Shown here: positions 26,009-34,016 of the stretch, piece after piece
Position numbering within the stretch: position 1 is the stretch's first letter
Layout of the letters: every line of letters starts with the position of its first letter
Origin: CAZWSX01 sp964636985
GTDB lineage: Bacteria > Planctomycetota > Planctomycetia > Pirellulales > Pirellulaceae
Direction: 5' to 3'
NCBI GenBank assembly: GCA_964636985.1
Contig: CAZWSX010000001.1
Span: forward strand, 1-64,000
Length of the DNA: 64,000 bases
Notes under the pieces: generated by a model
Seen by the model: only the letters and a program-made list of their open reading frames with translations
Databases searched by the model: none
Told to the model about the DNA's origin: nothing
Made by a program: the position numbers and the translations under genes

Positions 26009-27315
26009 TCGCCGGCCCGCTTCCCACTCGTTGGCGATGGAAGCTGGCCGCGTGGTTGATCGTGATCGCCAGCTCGATCTACGGAACATTGCCGTACGCG
26101 GTTCCAAAGTGGTGTGCCTCGCAGTGGTTCCCGCCGTTTGGCAGCAGCTTCTCGGCCGAACAAGGAACTCTCGGCGGCGAGTACTTCAATATTGCGGAGG
26201 CGCTCTCGCGCGGTCGCGGTTACAGCGACCCCTTCTTCGCGGAATCGGGTCCCACCGCGTGGATGCCGCCCCTTCTGCCAACAATTGACGCGGCCATTCT
26301 CACGATCACGGGACACAACAAGGAAGCGCTCGTCTGGCTCAGCATCGTGGCGCAAGTGTTGGTGCTTATTTGGGTCACCAACGACGTGATCGATTGGGCT
26401 ACACCTTTGCTCTTCGGCTTTGTTCCGGTTCTGTGCATCGCAGTTGTTTTGGCCGGCAACTTCTATCACCTCTTTCAGATCACGCACGATGGCTGGTTGC
26501 TTCTGCTTCTCGCGCACGGTTGTGTTCGGATGTTGATCCAACCCGCGTCGCTATCCACAACCGGCGGAGCGATCCGCTGGGGAGTGTGGGGCGGAGCGTG
26601 CAGCCTGGCCAGCCCGGCCCTAACTCTGGCGTGGCTGGTGTCGTGCTGGAACGCGCGCCGCGAATTGAAGCTGCCAGGAGTCTTCGCCGCTGTCGGAATC
26701 GCATTGGCGATACAAGCGCCTTGGCTCGTCCGCAATGCGGTGGTCTTCGGCCGGTTTGTTCCCGTGAAGTCGAACGGCTGGTTCGAGTTGGAACAATCGC
26801 TCCGCGACCCCGATGGGGTCCTCGACCTGGCGACCATGGTCAACCACCCGATCGCTTCCCAGAAGGTCAAGCAGCACTACATCGAGCTGGGCGAAATGGC
26901 GTTCATCGACGAACGCAAGGCCGCCATTTGGCAACGTGAGCCGGCCGAGCTAGTGGGGCACTGGCTTCGTCAAGTTGCAAATCGAGTCATGGCAGCATTC
27001 CTTTGGAAGATGCCCATCAACGAACGTTTTTCCGCGCCGTGGTATTTGACATGGTCGCGAGTTCTATTTGCCGTTCCGTCCCTTCTGATTTGTCTCGCGT
27101 TGATGTTGGGCTGGCGCCCCTCCCCCGAACGGCAGAACGTCGCTTGGTTCGCGATTGCCTACCTTGCCCCGTATTTAGCGATCAGCTTCTACGACCGGTA
27201 TCTCATCCCCATTGCGGGCGTGACCATGTTGATGTCTTCCGAAGCCGCCATCTACCTGGTCGGGCGGCTTTGGACAGCATTTTTTCGCGCCAGCGAAACA
27301 CCCGTCGCCAAATGA
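26005..27315 (+). CDS. GT-C-like multi-pass membrane glycosyltransferase-family protein
   Basis: A 436-residue polytopic membrane protein (about 9-10 spans). The first external loop contains EYFNIAEALSRGRGYSDPF and GPTAWMPPLLP, the pattern seen in many GT-C/dolichol-phosphate-mannose-type transferases of the ArnT/PMT-like group. The expected acidic catalytic residue would be the Glu/Asp in GGEYF. ATG 26005 overlaps the preceding stop by ATGA and replaces an earlier in-frame start. Likely moves a sugar from a polyprenyl-phosphate donor to an envelope acceptor (inference); substrates unknown. Confidence 0.7.
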   Translation: MIAGPLPTRWRWKLAAWLIVIASSIYGTLPYAVPKWCASQWFPPFGSSFSAEQGTLGGEYFNIAEALSRGRGYSDPFFAESGPTAWMPPLLPTIDAAILTITGHNKEALVWLSIVAQVLVLIWVTNDVIDWATPLLFGFVPVLCIAVVLAGNFYHLFQITHDGWLLLLLAHGCVRMLIQPASLSTTGGAIRWGVWGGACSLASPALTLAWLVSCWNARRELKLPGVFAAVGIALAIQAPWLVRNAVVFGRFVPVKSNGWFELEQSLRDPDGVLDLATMVNHPIASQKVKQHYIELGEMAFIDERKAAIWQREPAELVGHWLRQVANRVMAAFLWKMPINERFSAPWYLTWSRVLFAVPSLLICLALMLGWRPSPERQNVAWFAIAYLAPYLAISFYDRYLIPIAGVTMLMSSEAAIYLVGRLWTAFFRASETPVAK

Positions 27316-27387
27316 GGTAATAAATTCGTTGGCGAAGCGAATAGTGAGATCGTAGCCGGTCCCATTCCTCTGGTGAGTAAGCACTCC

Positions 27388-29061
27388 ATGTCCGAATCGC
27401 GCCCGCCTATGCCTCTTTCTGGCCGACGACATGATCTCGACGCCCTTCGAGCGTCGGCGATGCTGCTGGGAATCGTTTTGCACGCATCGCTCAGTTTCTT
27501 TCCGGCCCCCTGGTGGTCGGTGCAAGATACACGCCAAAGCGAATTCTTTGGCGTGCTGCACGAAGCCATCCACGGCTTTCGCATGCCGCTGTTCTTTTTG
27601 ATCAGCGGTTTCTTCACCATGATGCTCTTCCGCAAGCGCGGACTGAAGTCGCTATTGGCGAATCGAGCCATGCGAATCTTCGTGCCGTGCCTGATCGGTT
27701 TATTCACCATCATTCCGGTTCTTCGGGTGACGTACGGGCTAGTGAGCTCTTCGAGAACAATCGCGAAACCCATTGACCAGTCGTCGCTTACGGCCGCCAT
27801 CCGTGCAGGCGATATCAACCGCGTCCGTGGAGCCATTACGAAGCAAGAAGACCTCGACCAGGGCGACAACGAATTTAGGGTAACGCCCTTGAACTGGGCT
27901 TTGCTGACGGGGAACACGGAGATCGTGGACTTGTTGCTAGAAGGAGGGGCCGACGTCAACAGGCCCAATAGCGATGGCAATACACCCCTCCACGGCGCGG
28001 CGTTCGTTGGGCGAGACGACCTTGTGGCGAAGTTGCTGGAAAAGGGGGCCAATCCCAACAGAGCGAATCCAAGCGGCCAAACAGCCCTTGCTTCGACAGA
28101 AGTGCCAATGGACGTCACCATTGATCTTCTCAACCTACTGCAGATCCCTCTCCCCGATGTTGCCGCCGTGGAGGCAGGAAGAAAACTCGTTCGAGGACGC
28201 CTCGAACCGCTGATCGTTGCTCCAGGTCCCAAGAGTGTTCGCGCGGTCTATAACGACTTCATCAATTCGAGAGCGAACTTGTTGCGCCTCATTTTTTTGC
28301 GAGTGAACTTTTTCGATCATCTGTGGTTCCTCTGGCTGCTGTGTTGGTTAGTGATGGGGTTTGCCTTGTTTGTCACCATTGGAAATTACATCCGGCTTCC
28401 GTTTGCTCTGCCCATCGTGTCCGAGTTTCGCTATCTCTGGTTAATTCCACTCTCGATGATTCCGCAATGGTTCATGGGGATTGATGGAAACCACGTAGGG
28501 CCCGATACGGCATTGGGACTCATCCCTCTGCCCCACGTGCTGGCTTACTACGCCGTGTTCTTTGGCTTCGGCGCTGCGTATTACGATGCCGGCGACGATG
28601 CCATGCGAGTCGCCCGCGGTTGGTGGGTACTCCTGCCGCTCGCGTTGGCGGGACTGTTCCCAATGATCCTGATGACCTACGACAACCACCTCGCTAATGT
28701 GTTGGTTCAAGTCCTGTACGCGTGGTGCATGTCGTTCGGCATGATGGGGCTGTTCCACACCGTTTGCCGGCAAGAGAGCCCGACGATGCGCTACCTCTCC
28801 GACGCCTCGTACTGGATGTACCTGGTCCACCTGCCGCTGATCGTGATCCTCCAGGCCATGATCCGCGATTGGGATATGAACCCATTTGTGAAATTCACCC
28901 TGTTGAACCTGGTGGCGACGTTGCTATTGATCGCCTCGTACCAGATTTTTGTGCGCAATACCCTCATCGGCGTGTTGCTCAACGGCCCCCGTGCAACGCC
29001 GATCCCGCCTCAAAAACCAATTGTGGATGAGCCTGCGTGGGGAAAACCCCTGACGGAGTAG
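27388..29061 (+). CDS. Acyltransferase-3 family membrane protein with nested ankyrin repeats
   Basis: A 557-residue polytopic protein. Residues 12-120 match the N-terminal part of acyltransferase-3/OpgC-type enzymes (RRHDLDALRASAMLLGIVLHAS, then MPLFFLISGFF), with a conserved His after TM1. After the third membrane span, about 110 residues (132-237) form 2-3 ankyrin repeats (TPLNWALLTGNTEIVDLLL, TPLHGAAFVGRDDLVAKLL), and the remaining spans then resume. The basic loop between TM2 and TM3 suggests the ankyrin segment faces the periplasm. GTG at 27373 is an alternative start; GGTGAG upstream favours ATG 27388. It follows the GT-C-like gene by 72 bases and precedes lpxB. Confidence 0.85.
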   Translation: MSESRPPMPLSGRRHDLDALRASAMLLGIVLHASLSFFPAPWWSVQDTRQSEFFGVLHEAIHGFRMPLFFLISGFFTMMLFRKRGLKSLLANRAMRIFVPCLIGLFTIIPVLRVTYGLVSSSRTIAKPIDQSSLTAAIRAGDINRVRGAITKQEDLDQGDNEFRVTPLNWALLTGNTEIVDLLLEGGADVNRPNSDGNTPLHGAAFVGRDDLVAKLLEKGANPNRANPSGQTALASTEVPMDVTIDLLNLLQIPLPDVAAVEAGRKLVRGRLEPLIVAPGPKSVRAVYNDFINSRANLLRLIFLRVNFFDHLWFLWLLCWLVMGFALFVTIGNYIRLPFALPIVSEFRYLWLIPLSMIPQWFMGIDGNHVGPDTALGLIPLPHVLAYYAVFFGFGAAYYDAGDDAMRVARGWWVLLPLALAGLFPMILMTYDNHLANVLVQVLYAWCMSFGMMGLFHTVCRQESPTMRYLSDASYWMYLVHLPLIVILQAMIRDWDMNPFVKFTLLNLVATLLLIASYQIFVRNTLIGVLLNGPRATPIPPQKPIVDEPAWGKPLTE

Positions 29062-29184
29062 CCTTCTAAGGCGCTCTGGACCCGATCTCGCCAATTCTCT
29101 ACCATCCGGCCGATTTCAATTTGGGTAATCTCGGCCGTATGTGCAGCGTGCGGCGAGAAGTTAATGGCGCCGGGCGAGAGCGAG

Positions 29185-30438
29185 ATGCGGATCTATTTTT
29201 CCGTTGGCGAACCTAGTGGCGATTTGCACGGGGCCAATTTGATTCGCCGCTTGCGGCAGCGCGTCCCCAACGTCTTGTGCGAAGGAATGGCCGGCCCGAA
29301 GATGGCGGCCGAGGAATGTCGCCTCGACTACGACCTCACCCAGCACGCCGTGATGTTCTTTGGCGATGTGCTCAAGCAGCTTCCCAGATTCTGGAGCTTG
29401 CTCTCGGTCGTCAAACAATCGTTGCGCACGCGCCGCCCTGATGCCGTCGTCTTGATCGACTACCCGGGCTTCAACTGGCATGTCGCACGAATGGCGACCA
29501 AGCTTCGCATTCCCGTCTTCTACTACGGTGTTCCGCAGCTCTGGGCGTGGGCGTCCTGGCGGATTGGCAAGATGCGGCGCTACGTCGATCACGCCCTGTG
29601 CAAGCTTCCCTTCGAAGCCGATTGGTACGCACAGCGAGGTTGCCCCGCCACGTACGTGGGGCATCCCTACTTCGATGAACTGGCAAACCAGCAGCTTGAT
29701 CAAGAATTCGTTAAGCAGCAGTCGTCCCAGCCAGACAAGCTGATCACCATCCTGCCTGGGTCGCGCAGGTCGGAGGTCGAAGCGAATCTGGTGCCGTTCC
29801 TCAAGGCCGCCACCAAGATTCGAGCTGCCCGGTCGGATGTTCGATTCGCCGTCGCATCGTTCAACGATCAACAGGGGCAGCGAGCACGCCATTTGGTAGC
29901 GACTGCTGGCCTTGCCGCCGACTTTCCGATTCAAGTCCACGTTGGCAAGACGGCCGAGCTAATTCACTTGGCTCACAGCTGTCTGGCGTGTTCCGGCTCG
30001 GTATCGCTCGAACTGTTGCACCACGAGAAGCCCAGCGTTATCCACTATGCCGTCTCGCCGTTTACGTATTGGCTGGGGCGAAGGCTGCTGGTGAATGTTC
30101 GCTACATCACACTGGCCAACCTTCTGGCGGCCGGAGACGATGCCTTTAACGCCGCCGCAGGACCGTACGACCCCGATGCCGAGGATGCCAAACGAGTTCC
30201 ATTCCCGGAGTATCCGACGTGCCGCGACGAGTCGTCGCGAATGGCGGACCATATTCTTGCCTGGCTTGCCAAGCCGTCCGACCACCAGCATGTGGTCTCG
30301 ATTTTGCAGAGCCTGCGTCAGCAGTTGGATGTTCCAGGAGCATCGGCCCGCGCCGCCGATTGGATTGTCCAATCGTTGACCTCTGCTTCGGCTCAAAGTG
30401 AGACGATTTCACCGGTTGCGATGTCTCGCGCGGCATAG
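29185..30438 (+). CDS. lpxB: Lipid-A-disaccharide synthase
   Basis: Cytosolic/peripheral inner-membrane glycosyltransferase joining UDP-diacylglucosamine and lipid X into lipid A disaccharide. It shows the family signature FSVGEPSGDLHGANL at the N-terminus, the VLIDYPGFNW strand, YYGVPQLWAW, a LPGSRRSEV nucleotide-binding loop and CSGSVSLELLHHEKPSV. Length (417) is slightly longer than usual (about 380). An earlier ATG at 29164 exists, but MRIYFSVGEPSGD fits the family start. Its presence supports an LPS-containing outer membrane. Confidence 0.95.
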   Translation: MRIYFSVGEPSGDLHGANLIRRLRQRVPNVLCEGMAGPKMAAEECRLDYDLTQHAVMFFGDVLKQLPRFWSLLSVVKQSLRTRRPDAVVLIDYPGFNWHVARMATKLRIPVFYYGVPQLWAWASWRIGKMRRYVDHALCKLPFEADWYAQRGCPATYVGHPYFDELANQQLDQEFVKQQSSQPDKLITILPGSRRSEVEANLVPFLKAATKIRAARSDVRFAVASFNDQQGQRARHLVATAGLAADFPIQVHVGKTAELIHLAHSCLACSGSVSLELLHHEKPSVIHYAVSPFTYWLGRRLLVNVRYITLANLLAAGDDAFNAAAGPYDPDAEDAKRVPFPEYPTCRDESSRMADHILAWLAKPSDHQHVVSILQSLRQQLDVPGASARAADWIVQSLTSASAQSETISPVAMSRAA

Positions 30439-30468
30439 TTCGTCGATGTCGCGCGTTGCTCGTCAAAA

Positions 30469-30493
30469 AATGTCTGCCATTTCGGCAGACATT
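30469..30493 (-). terminator. Hairpin after lpxB with T-run on the minus strand
   Basis: Perfect 10-bp arms AATGTCTGCC/GGCAGACATT around a 5-base loop. On the minus strand it is followed by TTTTTT, so it is terminator-shaped in that direction, though no minus-strand gene lies upstream. On the plus strand it follows lpxB by 30 bases and may act as a T-less stop or block antisense transcription. Confidence 0.6.
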
Positions 30494-30740
30494 GCGACCT
30501 CATTGGCCTAGTGTTGTCGTGTCACACCCGCGAGTGTCACCAACTTGATGCCTCAGGTTGTCAGTCAACGCGCATCGCCATCGATGCGCCGGTTCGTCTC
30601 AGCAAGTTGGTCTCGGCGTCATCGTTGCGATGACTGCGCGATCGATCGTCAGAGCTTCCGCGCGAGTACGACGACGGCCATCGCATGGTAGACTCGCGAA
30701 CGTTCCCGCGCTGGAATGGGTACTGTCCAGGCATCGCGGC

Positions 30741-30772
30741 AAAAATTTTTTCCATGCGACGAAAATTTTTTG
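30741..30772. promoter_or_regulatory. Two phased A/T tracts (predicted bend)
   Basis: AAAAATTTTTT and AAAATTTTTT have A-to-T junctions exactly 20 bases apart, about two helical turns, and lie 14-45 bases before the GTG of the site-2 protease gene. Such phasing predicts a static bend in the promoter or leader region. Functional role is inferred. Confidence 0.4.
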
Positions 30773-30785
30773 AAGGTTCTTCCGC

Positions 30786-31574
30786 GTGAGTCTCATTGGC
30801 TTCGGCGACAGTCCAACTCCCTACGACTTGCGGTTCACGTTGCTCCGAATTCCGGTGCGAGTCCAACCGTTGTTTTGGTTGACGTTGCTCATCCTCTGTT
30901 ACGTCGACAAGGCGACGGTGCTGGCGGTTCGAATACCGGCAGCAGCGCTGTCGATTCTCATTCACGAATATGGGCACGCGCTGATGATGCGCTGGTACGG
31001 CGGCAGGCCCCGTATCGTCCTCTACCTGATGGGTGGCTACGCACAACAGTCGGAGCGGCAATACGACTGGATGAAGGAGCCCGAAGGGAGCTTGAGCGAG
31101 GAACTGATTACCCTAATCGCGGGGCCGTTGGCACCCCTCGTTGTGTCGGCTGTGATCGCCTTGGTGATGTGGCCTTTGGGAGCGATGCTGCAATTCAAAC
31201 CCGTCTCCGGGATACCGTTTTTTTACGCATTTTTCCAAGTTTCGGAGACATGGCACGCCCCCCAGATGCTCATGCAATTCCTCGGCTTCTTTATCAACAT
31301 CAGCATGCTGTGGAGTTTCTTCAATCTGCTGCCGATGTTGCCGTTGGATGGAGGACGAATCACTCGTGCCATCTTGTGTTACCGCAATGCGCCGCGCTAC
31401 GAGGAAGTGACGTGTTGGATCTCCATCGTGACCGCGCTCGTAGCGATTGCGCTCGAGTTGCTTTTGCCTGGCGGCGACGTTCAGAATGGAATCCCCAATG
31501 TGCTCTTTCTGCTCATGTTCGCGGGCTACAACTACCAGCAAGCGCAGCGGTATCGGCAGCGCGGCAACTTCTGA
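30786..31574 (+). CDS. Site-2 protease family (M50) membrane metalloprotease
   Basis: A 262-residue intramembrane metalloprotease. The zinc-binding HEYGH (residues 60-64) lies in a hydrophobic helix, and the second motif NLLPMLPLDGG (about 180-190) supplies the Asp ligand. About six hydrophobic spans are visible. No PDZ or CBS domain is present, so it resembles short S2P-like proteins (Rip/SpoIVFB-like) rather than RseP. GTG start at 30786. The substrate, typically an anti-sigma factor or membrane-bound regulator, cannot be read here. Confidence 0.88.
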   Translation: MSLIGFGDSPTPYDLRFTLLRIPVRVQPLFWLTLLILCYVDKATVLAVRIPAAALSILIHEYGHALMMRWYGGRPRIVLYLMGGYAQQSERQYDWMKEPEGSLSEELITLIAGPLAPLVVSAVIALVMWPLGAMLQFKPVSGIPFFYAFFQVSETWHAPQMLMQFLGFFINISMLWSFFNLLPMLPLDGGRITRAILCYRNAPRYEEVTCWISIVTALVAIALELLLPGGDVQNGIPNVLFLLMFAGYNYQQAQRYRQRGNF

Positions 31575-32311
31575 GTACCGTGAGCGCACGAGGCGCTGTG
31601 GTTGATCGCGATCGATCGTGTGGATCAGCGCCTTCGCGATGCGATACGAGTCGCTCGTGTGGCATGCGAAGCAACAAGAAAGTGAATCGACAAACGGCGC
31701 CAGGTAACGAATTCCTCTTGACGATTTTTTTTGCGACGTCAAGATTACACCCAGTTCGTATTGCAACTTTGTTTGTGATACGTACAACAAGACGCAAGGT
31801 TGATCGCTGAACGAAGCAGTGTTCGCTGAACAAAGCAAGTTCGACGAACAACCGAGTGCCTTGAAGACGCGTGACTTGAGGGCAACCCAAGTCGGACAAA
31901 GCAGCGTCGAAGGAAGCTAAATCGATCCGAATCTGGATCGAGCAGTCCCAAAGGAGTTTTACGTCGCTCTTGCGAATCAGGCAGAGTTTCGAACGCGGTG
32001 TTCGGCTCGGTCGGGTTCCTAGGAAAGCAAGGCGATGATCACCATAGGTAGGTTTGGGTTCTAGTAACGAGGAGTTCGGACGCGACGAGACTGCGAAGTC
32101 GATCTATGCGTTGGGTTTGCAACGGCTGATGAACGGTTGGGTCATGCAAATGACCTTGCCGGACCCCGGAGGCCCTTGGCAACGAGGTATTCAGGAAGAA
32201 TCCTTCTGCCACAAACTGGCGCGTAGCCTAGGCTCTCCATTCGTTCAAAATTACCGACCTTGTTATTGGTCTACCCAGATCCGCCTGAATCTAAGTTGAA
32301 GGATGACTACG
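31575..32311. other. Long gene-poor stretch before the histone-like mini-gene
   Basis: About 740 bases without a credible protein gene; frames of up to 80 codons have no family resemblance. A hairpin with T8 loop is at 31717-31743. Near 31800-31860 there is an imperfect repetition of TTCGCTGAACAAAGCA-like units. Candidate for an untranslated leader or a small RNA, but no known RNA family was recognised. Confidence 0.45.
31717..31743. promoter_or_regulatory. Inverted repeat with T-tract loop
   Basis: Arms CTTGACG and CGTCAAG enclose 13 bases including T8. The left arm contains TTGACG, a good -35 box, and AAGATT lies 17 bases downstream as a poor -10, so it could be a promoter for a transcript running towards 32312. 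Alternatively it is an operator. Confidence 0.3.
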
Positions 32312-32401
32312 ATGGCGAAGAAGAAAGCTGCTAAGAAGGCTGCTCCGAAGAAGGCCGCAAAGAAGGCCGCTCCGAAGAAGAAGGCCGCCAAGAAGAAGTA
32401 G
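32312..32401 (+). CDS. Lys/Ala/Pro-rich histone H1-tail-like mini-protein (29 aa)
   Basis: A very short gene encoding repeats of AKKAA, APKK and KAAKK type, composed almost only of Lys, Ala and Pro, as in the C-terminal tails of histone H1 and bacterial HC1/AlgP-like proteins. AAGGA lies 8 bases before ATG 32312; an in-frame ATG at 32303 overlaps that site. A strong terminator follows at 32492-32525. Likely binds DNA through charge (inference). It could also be the remnant of a longer gene, but the upstream frame shows no recognisable domain. Confidence 0.65.
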   Translation: MAKKKAAKKAAPKKAAKKAAPKKKAAKKK

Positions 32402-32491
32402 TTGTTTGCCTCGCGATTGCGAGGTGAATAACGGCTTGCGTTCCCTCGCTCGAGGGCCCGCAAGGCTTCTCTTGAACGACTACCACGAGAA

Positions 32492-32525
32492 AGAGCCGCT
32501 GAATGAAGCGGCTCTAGCTTTTTCT
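32492..32525 (+). terminator. Rho-independent terminator
   Basis: Arms AGAGCCGC and GCGGCTCT with an 8-base loop, followed by AGCTTTTTCTT. Positioned 90 bases after the histone-like mini-gene and read in the same direction. Confidence 0.75.
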
Positions 32526-32540
32526 TGGGAACGTCTCCCC

Positions 32541-32561
32541 GTAGCCGCACTCGCCAAGAGT
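32541..32561 (+). repeat. REP-like palindrome, copy D (degenerate right arm)
   Basis: Reads GTAGCCGCACTCGCC then AAGAGT, identical to the other copies up to the fourth base of the right arm, after which it diverges. It is immediately followed by the palindrome at 32572. Confidence 0.65.
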
Positions 32562-32571
32562 TCCATAAGTG

Positions 32572-32593
32572 GCACAGACAGTCCTGTCTGTGC
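32572..32593. repeat. Perfect short palindrome
   Basis: Arms GCACAGACAG and CTGTCTGTGC around a 2-base spacer. It lies next to REP copy D and resembles the palindrome at 32686 in sharing CAGACA/TGTCTG. Confidence 0.65.
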
Positions 32594-32685
32594 GCGGTGG
32601 ACTGCGACCTGCCAAGTCTTTCCGAGCAGCAGGATGCGTCAACTCTTTGCAACTCAGACGTCTATTTGATTGGAGCGTCCACCCC

Positions 32686-32707
32686 GGCCAGACAGGATTG
32701 TCTGGCC
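32686..32707. repeat. Perfect short palindrome
   Basis: Arms GGCCAGACA and TGTCTGGCC around GGAT. Same CAGACA/TGTCTG core as the neighbouring element at 32572, suggesting a second family of repetitive palindromes. Confidence 0.65.
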
Positions 32708-32763
32708 CACTTTTTTGCGCTCCCCCTCTCCTACGACTCCCCTCCTCCCCTTCTCCCCCTCCC

Positions 32764-33849
32764 CTATCCCAAGACCGGCAAACTCGGCATCGGCGGCTTG
32801 GCTTTTGCCGAATCAGCCAATTGTTTCGAGAGGTTATAAACCAGCCGATCCAGATACGGCTTAGCGAGCGGGTCGTCGAAGTTGGCAGTCGTCTTGCCCG
32901 CGTCGCCGTTCTCCCGCAGTTGGATGTTGATCGGCACATCGCCCAGGAAGGGGACTTTCAGTTCATCTGCCTTGGCCATGGCGCCACCGCGGCCAAAGAT
33001 GTCGTACCGCTTGCCGTTGTCGGGGCAAATGAAGCCGCTCATGTTCTCGACCATCCCCAGCACGGGAATGTTTACCTTGCGGAACATGGCGATCGCCTTC
33101 ACGGCATCGATCAACGCAACATCTTGGGGAGTGCACACCACGACCGCGCCGGTCAGCGGCAACAGCTGCGACAAGGTCAGCGCGATATCGCCCGTGCCAG
33201 GCGGCATGTCGATGATCAAGTAATCGAGATCGCCCCAGGAAACATCGCGCAGGAACTGCGTCATGGCGCTGTGGAGCATCGGCCCGCGCCACACCACGGC
33301 TTCCCCAGGCGGCACCATGAAGCCGATCGACATCACGGCCAGTTCGCCATGTTTGTACGCCGGCAACTTGCCGTTAACGATTTCCGGCCGCGGGGCGTTG
33401 GTCATGCCAAGCAAATGGGGAACACTGGGGCCGTAAACGTCGGCGTCCATCAGGCCGACCTTACAGCCCGCCTTCGAGAGGCCGATCGCCAGGCTGGCAG
33501 CGATGGTACTTTTGCCAACGCCCCCCTTCCCCGATCCAACGGCGATCACGCTCTTGGCGGTCAGTCCGATTTGCCCCAATCGCATCGGCGGGCGATGGTG
33601 CTCAGCGACGTCGACCGTGATGTTGGCACCGGGGAACTTGCTTTGCAGCCGCTGCACGACTGCGTCGCGAGCTTCGCTCCACAACGGCGCCGAGTGGCTG
33701 GTCAGTTCGAGCGTCAGCCGAATGTTGTTCCCATCGACCGTGACGTTGCGAACTTGTTCCATCACGCCGATGCCACGACCTGTTTCAGGATCGGGGAAGT
33801 CAGCGACGGCGGCAGAAACGGCAGCAGGGGAAATCGAACCGGCAGACAT
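32764..33849 (-). CDS. mrp: Mrp/NBP35-type P-loop ATPase, iron-sulfur cluster carrier
   Basis: A 361-residue cytosolic ATPase that carries Fe-S clusters. The N-terminal MIP18/DUF59-like domain (about 10-95) is followed by the deviant Walker A GSGKGGVGKST (105-115), DADVYGPS, and DMPPGTGD. The cluster-binding CxxC that normally follows ENMS is CPDN here (275-278), so the second Cys is missing. Length and order match the family. ATG 33849 is used; no strong Shine-Dalgarno is seen. Convergent with the histone-like mini-gene. Confidence 0.93.
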   Translation of the reverse strand: MSAGSISPAAVSAAVADFPDPETGRGIGVMEQVRNVTVDGNNIRLTLELTSHSAPLWSEARDAVVQRLQSKFPGANITVDVAEHHRPPMRLGQIGLTAKSVIAVGSGKGGVGKSTIAASLAIGLSKAGCKVGLMDADVYGPSVPHLLGMTNAPRPEIVNGKLPAYKHGELAVMSIGFMVPPGEAVVWRGPMLHSAMTQFLRDVSWGDLDYLIIDMPPGTGDIALTLSQLLPLTGAVVVCTPQDVALIDAVKAIAMFRKVNIPVLGMVENMSGFICPDNGKRYDIFGRGGAMAKADELKVPFLGDVPINIQLRENGDAGKTTANFDDPLAKPYLDRLVYNLSKQLADSAKAKPPMPSLPVLG

Positions 33850-34016
33850 TGCAAAGCTCCAGACGGATCAGGCGCCAATGCCTGACAAGTGGCGAAACCG
33901 ATCATTATAGAGCGCGAGCCCTCGATTGCGGCGGCATGGCATGCTCCCCATCTCCCAGTCCCCCCGTCTCCCCTTCGGCATGCTCCTCCTCTGCCCCCTC
34001 TGTGGCAAAATTCGCC

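Larger units (their letters stand above)
30439..30785. other. Intergenic region with hairpin and phased A/T tracts
   Basis: About 350 bases hold no credible gene. The notable elements are the strong hairpin at 30469-30493 and two A4-5/T6 tracts at 30741-30772, described separately. The remainder is GC-rich and unstructured to the eye. Confidence 0.5.
32402..32763. other. Convergent intergenic region rich in palindromes
   Basis: About 360 bases between the mini-gene and the mrp stop. Holds a plus-strand terminator (32492-32525), a degenerate REP copy (32541-32561) and two perfect palindromes (32572-32593 and 32686-32707). From 32721 to 32769 the plus strand is a CCCCTC-rich pyrimidine tract. 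No gene is seen. Confidence 0.6.

Noticed and set aside
32054..32299. An 81-codon plus-strand frame upstream of the histone-like gene
   Set aside because: Non-ATG start, no ribosome site, no family resemblance.
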